A stretch of DNA of 64,000 nt from Geoglobus acetivorans (GTDB lineage: Archaea > Halobacteriota > Archaeoglobi > Archaeoglobales > Archaeoglobaceae). Both the position numbers and the translations under genes were made by a program. The notes under the pieces were generated by a model. That model was given only the letters and a program-made list of their open reading frames with translations. It had not been told where the DNA came from and made no database searches. Location: assembly GCF_000789255.1 (NCBI RefSeq), contig NZ_CP009552.1, positions 1,796,816-1,860,815 of the forward strand, given 5' to 3'. Below, in pieces: positions 32,025 to 40,115 of the stretch. The stretch's first letter is position 1. Each line of letters begins with the position of its first letter.

Positions 32025-34295
32025 ATGATGCGAAAATCGATACTTTCTGGCATTCTGGTATTTTTTATTTTCAGCCTTACGGGTGTTGTCAGTGCAGAAT
32101 ACGATCCTCCGGGGCCTCCAGCAGTTGAAGTGAGGGTGTTGCTGCTCAGCTTCACCCCGCTCGACAACTTCGACGACGGGTGGAATGGGAAGTCTGACAT
32201 TCGTTTCGAAGCCTCCGGCAGCGCGAGGGATGGGAAAGGATACAGCACCTACTTTGAGTACGATCACGACTCAGTGAAAGGAAAAGTCGTTCCCAAGAAC
32301 AAGGAAGGTAAGAATGTGATGTACGTTCTGTATACGGTGAGGGAGTGCTGGCCTGTGGATCTTGAAGTGGAGATTAAGGCCACTGACATAGACAACCCAC
32401 CAGTTGATCCTGACGATGTTCTTGGCAGTGCCAAGTTCACAGTTGACAAGATGGTTAAAAAGAAGTACTATAACGTCGTAATTCCTGGAAAGTTCGTTGT
32501 CAATGTTTATGTTGAGGCAGTTCCGGTTAAGGAGGATTCTGATAAATGTGCTTATTTCTTCGACCAGCCTGAAGCGAAGTCGAGCAGCATAGTCACGAAG
32601 AGCGGAGCAAACATTTACGATTTTGAGTTTGCCAACATGCTCAAGATGTGGATAGCTGACAGGGGCTTTGCGAACATGCTCATTTTCTTCCAGCAATGCT
32701 TCGGAGGTGGGATGACGGACGACATCCTGAGGAAGATTGATGGCGATATTGCGATTACTTCGGCTGCGAAACACGATGAGGTGGCTTATGGCTACAATGA
32801 AACAAGTGTCGGGGTGAAGGTCGATCCGTTTTCGAGGGAGGTAATGGAGGGACTCAAGAGCGGAAAATCTGCCAAAGAGATTGGCAGAGATGTTGAGAGG
32901 AATGACGATTATGGTGTGTATGCCAAGGGGAGATACAGCGGAGATGTGCAGAAAAGCAGAGAGCATGTTCAATACGCTTCCGAGGGCGATGGGGACAAAG
33001 TTAGGCTTGGAAAGAAGGCTGACGGGAGCGATGTGAGAAGCAAGCATGCGATAGTGTTTGCTGGCGATCCTGACGACACCTACGACTGGACTGAGGTAAA
33101 GGGATTTGTGGACATGCTCAAAAGCAAAGGCTTTTCTGACGAAGATATTGTGGTGCTGGCAGGTTCCGGAAGAAGCTCTGTAAATTCTTATGTGGATGGA
33201 CCGGGAACAAAGCAGGCTTTATGGAATGCGATAAGGGAACTTTCGGGAAAAATGAATAAAGATGAACAGCTCGTAATATTCGTCACAGATCATGGAAATC
33301 TTGAAACAACAGATAGGGCTCTGGATAGGCTCATAAATGACCCGGTTAAACAGCCGATCCCTCCAAGGAATGAGGAGCTGGGTGACGGAAGATGGGTTCT
33401 TGACGAGGAATTTCTTGAAATCCTTAATGAAACCGACGGCAACATCCCGTACATCAGCCTTATGGTCACTCCCCTTCCGGAAGTTGTTGCAGAGAATCTG
33501 ACTTCTGAATTTCTTGGACATCTGACTCTATACCTGAACGGATTCGAGCTTGAACCCGAAATAATTGAGCCAGTGTATGCACTTGACGAAATTCCAGATC
33601 TTGATGCATTTGAGGTTGTTTTTCCAGTTTACGATGAAGAGCTTTTGGGCAGTGAGAACATCATAGAACTGTCTTTCGATAATTCTGATCTGTTTCAGCC
33701 TTTTACGGTGGAAATGCTCATAATATCCACCGGGGGCATTCCAAGGGTCATCGATGTTGAAGAGATACCGGCCGAAAAGACGCCACCAGCCCTGATGCTC
33801 GAACTCACCCCGGTTTTTGATGTGGTAAATGAAACTCTGATTCTCTCTGACAGCTCCATCCTGACTGAAGATGAGATTTCCGGGTTGATCTCCCGAGATA
33901 GTCTCTTCGCCCTGATGGTGGAGAAGAAAGACTGGTACAACAACAACACGCATCTGGCTCCGGGGTTCATAAAGGACTGGCTCGGCAACACGAGGGTGAA
34001 TGTGGAGATTCTGATGGATGACGGCAGCGTGATGGACATTTACGTGGTTACAGAAAATGCCTACATAAATGAGTTCGAGAGGGGGAAGCTTGACGACGCG
34101 AATGCAAAAGCGAGCCTGAGTGAAGAGACGGTCAGAAGGGTGATAAGTTCAGACGACCCTGTGGCTGAGGTTCAGAAAGCTTACAGAGGTGGTGATATTC
34201 AGTATTCGGGAGTGGGTTTTGTCGAAAGCGTGAAGGTTGAGGTGGTGAAGATAATCGTGAAAATTTACTTTGCCATAAGTGACATACTGGGATGA
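32025..34295 (+). CDS. Secreted caspase/legumain-fold (clan CD) peptidase-like protein, apparently circularly permuted
   Basis: 756-aa secreted protein, signal peptide at residues ~1-24. Residues ~30-165 resemble a C2-type beta sandwich (VDPDDVLGSAKF). Residues ~195-290 contain NMLIFFQQCFGGGM (Cys225) followed by GDIAITSAAKHDEVAYGY, the layout of the catalytic-Cys half of C13/caspase-like peptidases. Residues ~345-430 contain HAIVFAGDPDDTYDW, KGFSDEDIVVLAG and QLVIFVTDHGN (His423), the layout of the His half, which in known enzymes comes first. No Cys follows the His. Residues 430-756 are unassigned beta-rich sequence. ATG 32025 (or 32028) is chosen for its GGTGA site; a TTG at 32007 is less likely. 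The stop overlaps the next gene. Confidence 0.7.
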   Translation: MMRKSILSGILVFFIFSLTGVVSAEYDPPGPPAVEVRVLLLSFTPLDNFDDGWNGKSDIRFEASGSARDGKGYSTYFEYDHDSVKGKVVPKNKEGKNVMYVLYTVRECWPVDLEVEIKATDIDNPPVDPDDVLGSAKFTVDKMVKKKYYNVVIPGKFVVNVYVEAVPVKEDSDKCAYFFDQPEAKSSSIVTKSGANIYDFEFANMLKMWIADRGFANMLIFFQQCFGGGMTDDILRKIDGDIAITSAAKHDEVAYGYNETSVGVKVDPFSREVMEGLKSGKSAKEIGRDVERNDDYGVYAKGRYSGDVQKSREHVQYASEGDGDKVRLGKKADGSDVRSKHAIVFAGDPDDTYDWTEVKGFVDMLKSKGFSDEDIVVLAGSGRSSVNSYVDGPGTKQALWNAIRELSGKMNKDEQLVIFVTDHGNLETTDRALDRLINDPVKQPIPPRNEELGDGRWVLDEEFLEILNETDGNIPYISLMVTPLPEVVAENLTSEFLGHLTLYLNGFELEPEIIEPVYALDEIPDLDAFEVVFPVYDEELLGSENIIELSFDNSDLFQPFTVEMLIISTGGIPRVIDVEEIPAEKTPPALMLELTPVFDVVNETLILSDSSILTEDEISGLISRDSLFALMVEKKDWYNNNTHLAPGFIKDWLGNTRVNVEILMDDGSVMDIYVVTENAYINEFERGKLDDANAKASLSEETVRRVISSDDPVAEVQKAYRGGDIQYSGVGFVESVKVEVVKIIVKIYFAISDILG

Positions 34296-35596
34296 TCTGG
34301 ATGAACATAACAGCTGCCCTCCTTATTTTCGCGCTCCTGCCTCTAAGCTTCTTCATCTCCGGGTGCAGCGAGGATGGAACTGGCCAGGAAAAAATTCAGG
34401 ATAGTGCTGACAAGATTTCCGGGATGATAAATGCTGCAGATGCAAGTGTTGAGGAAAGCATGGAGGCTATTGTAAATGGCGCCTACGATGAAGCGAGAGT
34501 TTCTGCAATTAAAGCAAAAGAGTATGTTGGGGAAGCGAGGAAGATTTACGGAGACGTAAAGCCTTATCTGAGCAAAGAAAATTCGAAGCTCTTCGAAACG
34601 CTCATCGAGTACGAGGACAGGTGGGCGACACTCACATATAAAACCGCAAACGTCAGGGAGCTTGGCAGCACACTCTCTAACCAGCTGCTTGAGGAAAATG
34701 TTGAGCTTGCCCTTCCAAAGGTCGAGCTTCTTGAAAGGGCTTACAGGGAGAATGCGGATGACTGGAAAGAACTTGCCGACTTTCTTAACGCCAACATCAA
34801 TACTCTGCAGAATGTTGGCATAGACAAAGGTGAGGTGGAGGCGATTTATGCACTGTCCACATCGACCTATGAGCTTGCCGACTCTCTTTCCGAGTACAAA
34901 ATCTTGCTGAAGGCTCAGGTGGAGAGTTACACGCCTGTTGCGGAGAGGGAGATTCTGGGGAAGGAGAATACGGGCTTTGAGCTTATCCCTGTGGGTGTTG
35001 CAAGCTTTTTCGAGAGTTTTGATTCTGACAAAAATGGGAAGCTTAGCATCGGAGAGGCTCAGGAGTTCTTTTACTGGGTGGAAAACAATGTGGCTTACAG
35101 ATATGACGATGAAGATGCTGGGAACACGGTTGTTGGTTTTGAGGTGGGTGATGGCAGGGAAGGTGGAGACTACCGGCAGACCCCTGCTGAAACCCTCACC
35201 GAAAAAGCTGGAGACTGTGAGGACATGGCGACGCTTGAGGTAGCGTTTTACAGATACTTCGGCATAGATGCATATGTGGTTGGAGTAGATGCATCCACTC
35301 CGGGTTGGGTGGATCACGCAGCAGCAATCGTCAGGATAGGAGATAATGCTGAAAGCTTTGAGGAGACACTTGGAAACCTGCTCTACTACAAGCTTGAAAA
35401 CGTCAAGGACGTTTACGGGAATGAGGTCTCTCCGGGAGTATACATGATAGTGGACAACTCCTATTCCGGGGCTTTCGGATACATAAGTGGTGGAGTTGAG
35501 GAAGGGACCTTCACCTTGTACTGCGTCATACCTCTTGACAGGGGTTATGGAGATGAGTGGAACGGGATAGTTGAGAAGTGCGTGAGCATGGATTAG
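34292..35596 (+). CDS. Lipoprotein with helical region, EF-hand loop and transglutaminase-like domain
   Basis: 434-aa protein with lipobox FISGC (Cys25), hence probably attached to the outer membrane face. Residues ~35-225 are predicted helical/coiled. An EF-hand-type calcium loop DSDKNGKLSIGE (244-255) is followed by a transglutaminase/papain-like region: AGDCEDMATLEVAFYRYFG (Cys309), WVDHAAAIVRI (His342) and MIVDNSYSG (Asp388), a complete Cys-His-Asp triad order. Such domains act as proteases, crosslinkers or amidases. ATG 34292 overlaps the upstream stop (ATGA); ATG 34301 is an alternative. Coupling suggests it works with the permuted peptidase-like protein outside the cell. Confidence 0.72.
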   Translation: MIWMNITAALLIFALLPLSFFISGCSEDGTGQEKIQDSADKISGMINAADASVEESMEAIVNGAYDEARVSAIKAKEYVGEARKIYGDVKPYLSKENSKLFETLIEYEDRWATLTYKTANVRELGSTLSNQLLEENVELALPKVELLERAYRENADDWKELADFLNANINTLQNVGIDKGEVEAIYALSTSTYELADSLSEYKILLKAQVESYTPVAEREILGKENTGFELIPVGVASFFESFDSDKNGKLSIGEAQEFFYWVENNVAYRYDDEDAGNTVVGFEVGDGREGGDYRQTPAETLTEKAGDCEDMATLEVAFYRYFGIDAYVVGVDASTPGWVDHAAAIVRIGDNAESFEETLGNLLYYKLENVKDVYGNEVSPGVYMIVDNSYSGAFGYISGGVEEGTFTLYCVIPLDRGYGDEWNGIVEKCVSMD

Positions 35597-35731
35597 TATC
35601 GCAATTGAAATTTAATACAAAATTTAAGCTTCTTCCCAAATCGCACCTCCGCCAATCAAAAGTACATTAACAGCTACGAATTTGTAAACAGACCTCCTCG
35701 TATAGCGATGCGAATTCCTCAATCCGAGTGA

Positions 35732-36076
35732 TTTGGCAATCTTGACAGATACCCTCACGAGCTTAGCGGAGGAGAGCTGCAGAGAGCTGCCATTGCGAGA
35801 GCTATATCTCTGAAGCCGGAATTTATTGTATGCGACGAACCAACCTCAATGCTCGATGTATCCACGCAGGCCTCAATAATCCACCTTCTAATGGAACTGC
35901 AGAGGAAATTCAAAGTGGCGTATCTTTTCATAACTCATGATGTCGAGCTTGCAAAGTTAATTGCGGACAGAATAGCGATTATGCATGACGGCAGGGTGGT
36001 GAAGGTAGTTGAGAATAATGGGGGCATTAAAAACGCTGACCTGCTTTCGGAAACACATACTCTTTCGACTTTTTAG
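35732..36076 (+). pseudogene. Truncated peptide-type ABC ATPase remnant
   Basis: Only the C-terminal part of an oligopeptide/nickel-type ABC ATPase remains: [19 protein letters not shown] (signature), FIVCDEPTSMLDVS (Walker B/D-loop) and LFITHDVELAKLIADRIAI (H-loop). The Walker A half is missing and a TGA at 35729-35731 closes the frame immediately upstream; the preceding ~130 bp carries no recognisable ABC sequence. An internal ATG at 35849 could start only a non-functional 75-aa peptide. A decayed copy, possibly left by the event that placed the secreted protein pair here. Confidence 0.8.
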
Positions 36077-36131
36077 ATTTATGGGTCTCTGAGCCTGTGT
36101 TTGCTTGCCTTTAACCACAGGCAGGGATTGG

Positions 36132-36686
36132 CTAATCAATCCTGCCCTTCGTGCTCCTTACGTCTTCAGCTTCCTTCAAAGCCTGTCTTAACGCCAGAGC
36201 GAGAGCCTTGAATGCGCTCTCCATCTTGTGGTGTTCGTTCCTGCCCTTCACCTGAATGTAAACATTAACGCCGGCATTCCTGCAGAATGTGTCGAGGAAA
36301 TGAACGGCGTTCTCTCCCCTTATTCCAGCATCTCCAAACTCTCCTTCAAGGACGAAATAGCCCCTCCCGCTTATATCAACTCCGCAAATGGCCACGCTTT
36401 CGTCCATCGGCACGATTGCCGAGCCGAACCTGGATAACCTCTTCCCCTCGATTGCCTTTTTGAATGCCCTTCCGAGGGTTATTGCGACATCCTCCACCGT
36501 GTGGTGCTCGTCAACGTGCAGATCCCCTCTGGCTTTGATCTCAAGCCCGATTCCCGAGTGAAAGGCGAAGCTTGTGAGCATGTGGTCAAGGAAGCCTATT
36601 CCCGTATCTATTTCAATCTCCCCACCTTCGAGAGACAGCTTCACGACAACTTCAACCTCTCTCGTCTTCCTCTCAACCCTGGTCAT
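36132..36686 (-). CDS. hisB: Imidazoleglycerol-phosphate dehydratase
   Basis: 184-aa enzyme converting imidazoleglycerol phosphate to imidazoleacetol phosphate in histidine synthesis; forms a 24-mer with Mn sites. Seen: TGIGFLDHMLTSFAFH, HVDEHHTVEDVAI (metal ligands) and the second half-site RNEHHKMESAFKALALALRQAL. Single-domain archaeal HisB without the phosphatase domain found in enterobacteria. Start is ATG 36686, 1 bp after the hisA stop; the open frame to 36776 runs inside hisA. hisA and hisB form an operon here without other his genes. Confidence 0.95.
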   Translation of the reverse strand: MTRVERKTREVEVVVKLSLEGGEIEIDTGIGFLDHMLTSFAFHSGIGLEIKARGDLHVDEHHTVEDVAITLGRAFKKAIEGKRLSRFGSAIVPMDESVAICGVDISGRGYFVLEGEFGDAGIRGENAVHFLDTFCRNAGVNVYIQVKGRNEHHKMESAFKALALALRQALKEAEDVRSTKGRID

Positions 36687-36687
36687 T

Positions 36688-37398
36688 TCAATCCTCCTCC
36701 AGGGGCAGCACATCTTCCAGCCTGAGTTTCCCGGTGTACAAAGCGCTGCCGATAACCACTCCGGCCGCACCGGCATTTTTAACCTTTTTGACGTCCTCTA
36801 TGCCTGTTATCCCTCCTGACACTATTACTGGCCTGTTTGCAGCATCTACGACCAGCTTTATGGCATTCTCATCTATCCCCTTCATCAGACCCTCAACGTC
36901 CACATTGGTGAAGAGGAAGCTGACGTCAAAGTCTGAGTACATCCTCATGACCTCTAAAGGGCTCAGGCAGGTATTTTCCTTCCAGCCTTTCACGACAACC
37001 TTTCCATTCCTTGAATCTATCGCCACCATAACTCTTTCCGGATATTCGTCCGCAAGACTTTTCACGTCGTCCGACATCTCTATTGCCATTGTTCCAACGA
37101 TAACTCTCTCAACTCCGAGGTCGAGCAGTCTTTTTGCCACTTCAATGCTTCTAATTCCTCCCCCGACCTGAACCTCTGCGAGCTCCGAAATTTTCAGTAT
37201 CAGGTCTTCGTGAACGAGCCTCCCCTTAAAGCTTCCGCTCAAGTCCACCACATGGAGGATTTTCGCCCCTCTTTCAACCCAGGCTTCCGCGACATTTACC
37301 GGATCATCGCTTTCGAAAATAATGTCGTCCTCTTTTCCCTGTCTGAGCTGAACGCACTTTCCATCTTTGATATCTACGGCCGGAATGATTCTGAACAT
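36688..37398 (-). CDS. hisA: HisA: phosphoribosylformimino-5-aminoimidazole carboxamide ribotide isomerase
   Basis: 236-aa (beta/alpha)8 isomerase of histidine synthesis opening the ribose ring of ProFAR. Seen: IPAVDIKDGKCVQLRQG with the first catalytic Asp, EVQVGGGIRS, VMVAIDSRNGKVVVKGW (HisA-specific; second catalytic Asp expected at FLFTNVDVEG), and the C-terminal phosphate-binding IVSGGITGIEDV and GVVIGSALYTGKL. The conserved VQLRQG and second-half Asp distinguish it from HisF. Followed directly by hisB. Confidence 0.94.
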   Translation of the reverse strand: MFRIIPAVDIKDGKCVQLRQGKEDDIIFESDDPVNVAEAWVERGAKILHVVDLSGSFKGRLVHEDLILKISELAEVQVGGGIRSIEVAKRLLDLGVERVIVGTMAIEMSDDVKSLADEYPERVMVAIDSRNGKVVVKGWKENTCLSPLEVMRMYSDFDVSFLFTNVDVEGLMKGIDENAIKLVVDAANRPVIVSGGITGIEDVKKVKNAGAAGVVIGSALYTGKLRLEDVLPLEED

Positions 37399-37447
37399 TC
37401 TTTCAACTAAGTGCTATAATAAAATAAAAAAGTTTCGAGGAAAAACC

Positions 37448-37567
37448 TTAGTATTTTATTTTTGGCTTTCTGTAATTTTTTCTGGGAGTGTCCAGCAATT
37501 CTTCGAACTCCTCATCGCTTAAAGGCCTGAAATCGTCAAATCCATTGTACCTTTTCCTGCCTTTCAA
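37448..37567 (-). CDS. Possible small basic protein (39 aa)
   Basis: Open frame from TTG 37567 to TAA 37448: a basic N-terminus (KGRKRYNGFDDF), an acidic stretch RPLSDEEFEELLDTP and a basic end RKNYRKPKIKY. The charge-segregated, protein-like composition and a minus-strand TATA-like ATATATATG near 37619-37627 suggest a real small gene or the surviving 3' end of one; no ATG lies in frame before a TGA ~18 bp further upstream. Family not recognised. The remainder of the 305-bp gap between hisA and the next gene holds nothing else I can identify. Confidence 0.35.
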   Translation of the reverse strand: MKGRKRYNGFDDFRPLSDEEFEELLDTPRKNYRKPKIKY

Positions 37568-37703
37568 GCCCGATCTGCCCCTCGTTCAGTTTTTACTGAG
37601 CTATTGGCAAACAACACATATATATTTCTTTTGCTGATTTGGACATCTATGCAATCTCTTTTAAAGTAGCTAAAAATTATAAAATATTAGTATACTATAT
37701 TTC

Positions 37704-37976
37704 TTATTTTAGTTTTATCTTGTGTTTCTTCTTGAATTCGAGTTTTATCTTGAGTTTTTTGCTGCTCTCATGTTCGACCTCCACCTCTACAGGGAAACCA
37801 TAGTCGAACTTCACTTCAATGTTGTCAACAAGCATGTGTATTGCATTTTCCTTTTCGATCTGTTCTGCGAGCGATTTCAGGAAGGACAGGAGTTCCTCCT
37901 TTGACATGTGTGTTTCGAATTCAACTTCTGCAGTATCGGCCTCTCTCTTTGCGTCTTTACCGCTTATTTCGATCAT
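37704..37976 (-). CDS. Amphi-Trp-domain-like small protein
   Basis: 90-aa soluble, strongly charged protein. Layout of helix (SKEELLSFLKSLAEQIEKE) followed by two amphipathic beta strands (VEVEVEHESSKKLKIKLEF) resembles the amphi-Trp domain family of small archaeal and bacterial proteins, though the Trp that gives the name is replaced here. Function unknown. It is divergent from the ArsR-like regulator gene with 64 bp between starts, so that regulator may control it. Confidence 0.6.
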   Translation of the reverse strand: MIEISGKDAKREADTAEVEFETHMSKEELLSFLKSLAEQIEKENAIHMLVDNIEVKFDYGFPVEVEVEHESSKKLKIKLEFKKKHKIKLK

Positions 37977-38008
37977 GCTGTCACCCGTACTGAATTACGA
38001 TACGAAAG

Positions 38009-38016
38009 ATATAAAT
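38009..38016 (+). promoter_or_regulatory. TATA box of ArsR-like regulator gene
   Basis: ATATAAAT centred ~28 bp upstream of the ATG at 38041; leaderless start. Confidence 0.5.
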
Positions 38017-38040
38017 TTTCTTAGGAATTTTATACTTAAT

Positions 38041-38334
38041 ATGAGTGATTTGCTGGATGCCCTTGGTTCCAAAAAGAGATTGATGATTCTTAGGAGTCTT
38101 AGCAGAGGGAATAGGTGTGTTAGCGAACTTATGGATGAGCTGAAAATGGATGGAAAGACAGCAAAATATCATCTGGACAAACTTGAAAGACTGGGAATTG
38201 TGTCGAGCTATTTTGAAGGTAAGAGAAGGTATTACCAGCTTGTGAAAGAGGTTGTTATCATGATTTCGCCGCCACCGAACAGGAAATTCGTTGTTGCAGC
38301 TTTGGAAAAACACTCATCAGAAATAAGTTTATAA
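38041..38334 (+). CDS. ArsR-type winged-helix transcriptional regulator
   Basis: 97-aa DNA-binding protein. Seen: SDLLDALGSKKRLMILRSL, NRCVSELMDELKMDGKTAKYHLDKLERLGIV (split below) and a wing YFEGKRRYYQLVK; the recognition helix is GKTAKYHLDKLERLG. No metal-binding cysteines of the ArsR/SmtB sensory type are present except one isolated Cys. ATG 38041 is set by the TATA box; the longer open frame from 37819 overlaps the divergent gene and is rejected. Probable targets are itself and the divergent amphi-Trp-like gene, or the following methyltransferase/ribosomal operon whose promoter lies at its 3' end. Confidence 0.8.
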   Translation: MSDLLDALGSKKRLMILRSLSRGNRCVSELMDELKMDGKTAKYHLDKLERLGIVSSYFEGKRRYYQLVKEVVIMISPPPNRKFVVAALEKHSSEISL

Positions 38335-38335
38335 T
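38328..38335 (+). promoter_or_regulatory. TATA box heading the SPOUT methyltransferase / ribosomal protein operon
   Basis: TTTATAAT centred ~27 bp before ATG 38358. No other convincing promoter interrupts the co-directional genes that follow to about 50.26 kb, where a T-rich stretch precedes secY. Confidence 0.5.
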
Positions 38336-38357
38336 TCCAGAACATTACTTGTCTGGG

Positions 38358-39119
38358 ATGGAAATAGCGATACCCTCAAGTTCTTTAATAAATGAAAGGG
38401 ATGAAAAAATAAAAATCTACAAAATCGGGCAGATTGCGAGAGCCTGCTCGATCTTCCATGTTAAAAGAATTTATATCTATCCTGATCCCGACTTTGATGA
38501 ATCTGGTCTCATTAAGGAGGTTCTGGAATACCTTGAAACTCCTCAATATCTTCGGAAATACCTTTTCCCTTTAAAAAAAGAACTCAAATTTGTTGGAACA
38601 CTACCTCCTTTAAAAATACCATCTCATAAGCCAAAAGATTTAAAAATCGGTGAGGTGAGGGAAGGCATAATCGTCAGGGTTGCTCCTGACGGCACTGCGT
38701 GGGCTGATATAGGTACAAAAGCCCTGGCCCTCTACCAAGGAAATGCAGAAAAGGGGGCCCGCGTGACCGTCAGGATCTGTTCGAAGAAGCCGTTGGTGGT
38801 AGAAGAGGCGAAGCCGGAAGAGTACTGGGGATATGAGGTTAGGAAAATTCGGCTTGAAAAGCTGGTGAGAAGGGAGGATGCAGTAATCACCTCCCGCAAA
38901 GGTATGCTTCCTCGGCCTGAGGAAGTAAAGACCAAAAGGCTCCTGATTTTCGGGAGCCCGGCAGAGGGAGTACACGAAATAGCCGAAAAACTCGGAATAC
39001 TCCTGGAAAATGTGGATGTGTGGAATATGTTTCCAAATCAGGCTACGCAAACTGTAAGATTGGAAGAGGCAATATTGGGAAGCCTTGCGATTGCAAACTA
39101 TCTGAAGTGGGTGGTATGA
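38358..39119 (+). CDS. SPOUT-family RNA methyltransferase (COG2106, putative rRNA uridine-N3 methyltransferase)
   Basis: 253-aa protein of the archaeal/eukaryotic DUF171 group (MTH1-like, SPOUT1 relative) with an inserted OB-fold domain. Seen: MEIAIPSSSL, the conserved QIARACSIFHVKRIYIY, LETPQYLRKYLFP, a beta insertion (REGIIVRVAPDGTAWADIG) and the knot-forming LIFGSPAEGVHEIAEKLG ... NMFPNQATQTVRLEEAILGSLA that binds AdoMet. Always found immediately before rpl3 in many archaea, consistent with a ribosomal RNA target. ATG 38358 follows a TATA box by 27 bp (leaderless). The stop is 1 bp before rpl3. Confidence 0.85.
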   Translation: MEIAIPSSSLINERDEKIKIYKIGQIARACSIFHVKRIYIYPDPDFDESGLIKEVLEYLETPQYLRKYLFPLKKELKFVGTLPPLKIPSHKPKDLKIGEVREGIIVRVAPDGTAWADIGTKALALYQGNAEKGARVTVRICSKKPLVVEEAKPEEYWGYEVRKIRLEKLVRREDAVITSRKGMLPRPEEVKTKRLLIFGSPAEGVHEIAEKLGILLENVDVWNMFPNQATQTVRLEEAILGSLAIANYLKWVV

Positions 39120-39120
39120 A

Positions 39121-40110
39121 ATGAAGGAACACAGGCCAAGAAGAGGTTCGCTGGGATTTTCTCCCAGAAAGAGAGCGTCCAGTATCATTCCAAGGATAAG
39201 GGCTTGGCCCGTAACCAATGATGTCAAACCGCTTGGTTTTGCCGGATATAAGGCCGGAATGACTCATGTTGTGATGGTAGATGATAGAAAGAACTCCCCA
39301 ACCTATGGAGAGGAAATAGTGGTGCCTGTAACTGTGATAGAGGCTCCACCCATGAAAGTGATGGGTGTGAGGGTGTACAGAGAGACGCAGTACGGCCTGC
39401 AAATAGCCGGAGAGGTGTGGGCCACCAACCTCGACGAGCACCTTGCAAGAAGGCTCAACCTTCCAAAGAACGGTAAAAGTGCAGAAGAGCTGAAGAACAT
39501 CGAAGACATTGCAGAAGTCAGGCTCATAACTTACACCCAGCCGTACAAGGTTACGGGAGTACCCAAGAAAGTTCCGGATGTGATGGAGCAGAAGGTTGGG
39601 GGAGATGTGAACTCTGCTCTCGATTATGCAGTTTCAAAACTTGGGAGCGAGATTAGGGTCTCTGAGGTGTTTGGTGAGGGTGCGTTCATAGATGTTCTCA
39701 GCATAACCAAGGGCAAGGGCTTTCAGGGTCCAGTTAAGAGATGGGGCGTCATAACTCTCAATGCGAAGCATGCAAGAAGCAGCAAGCACAGGAGGGTCGG
39801 AACCCTTGGTCCATGGAACCCGCATCACGTCAGGTGGACGGTTCCACAGGCCGGACAGATGGGTTTCCATCAGAGAACCGAGTACAACAAGAGAGTGCTG
39901 AAGATTGGCGAAAATGGTGATGAAGTCACACCTGCTGGAGGATTCCCCCACTACGGTGTGGTTAAGAATGACTATGTGCTTGTTTCGGGCAGTGTACCGG
40001 GACCTGTCAAGAGACTCGTCAGGATGAGAGATGCAATAAGACCTCCGCGCAATGTGTATGAGGGTATAAACCTGGTTTACGTAAGCACGTCATCCAAACA
40101 GGGTAGGTGA
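39121..40110 (+). CDS. rpl3: Large ribosomal subunit protein uL3
   Basis: 329-aa archaeal uL3, a 23S rRNA protein with a long finger reaching the peptidyl-transferase centre. Seen: GFAGYKAGMTHVVMVDD, the finger core KGFQGPVKRWGV and KHRRVGTLGPWNPHHVRWTV followed by PQAGQMGFHQRTEYNKRV, diagnostic for archaeal/eukaryotic L3. Initiates the S10-like gene order L3-L4-L23-L2-S19-L22-S3-L29. The ATG starts 1 bp after the methyltransferase stop, so translation is probably coupled. Confidence 0.97.
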   Translation: MKEHRPRRGSLGFSPRKRASSIIPRIRAWPVTNDVKPLGFAGYKAGMTHVVMVDDRKNSPTYGEEIVVPVTVIEAPPMKVMGVRVYRETQYGLQIAGEVWATNLDEHLARRLNLPKNGKSAEELKNIEDIAEVRLITYTQPYKVTGVPKKVPDVMEQKVGGDVNSALDYAVSKLGSEIRVSEVFGEGAFIDVLSITKGKGFQGPVKRWGVITLNAKHARSSKHRRVGTLGPWNPHHVRWTVPQAGQMGFHQRTEYNKRVLKIGENGDEVTPAGGFPHYGVVKNDYVLVSGSVPGPVKRLVRMRDAIRPPRNVYEGINLVYVSTSSKQGR

Positions 40111-40115
40111 AGAGC

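Noticed and set aside
34343..35317. 324-codon open frame antisense to the transglutaminase-like lipoprotein gene
   Set aside because: Mirrors the coding strand's codon periodicity; Cys/His-rich odd composition, no family motif.
31558..36131. Integrative element with att sites at the tRNA-Arg
   Set aside because: No duplicate of the tRNA 3' end and no integrase gene seen, so only a loose island is proposed, not an integrated element.
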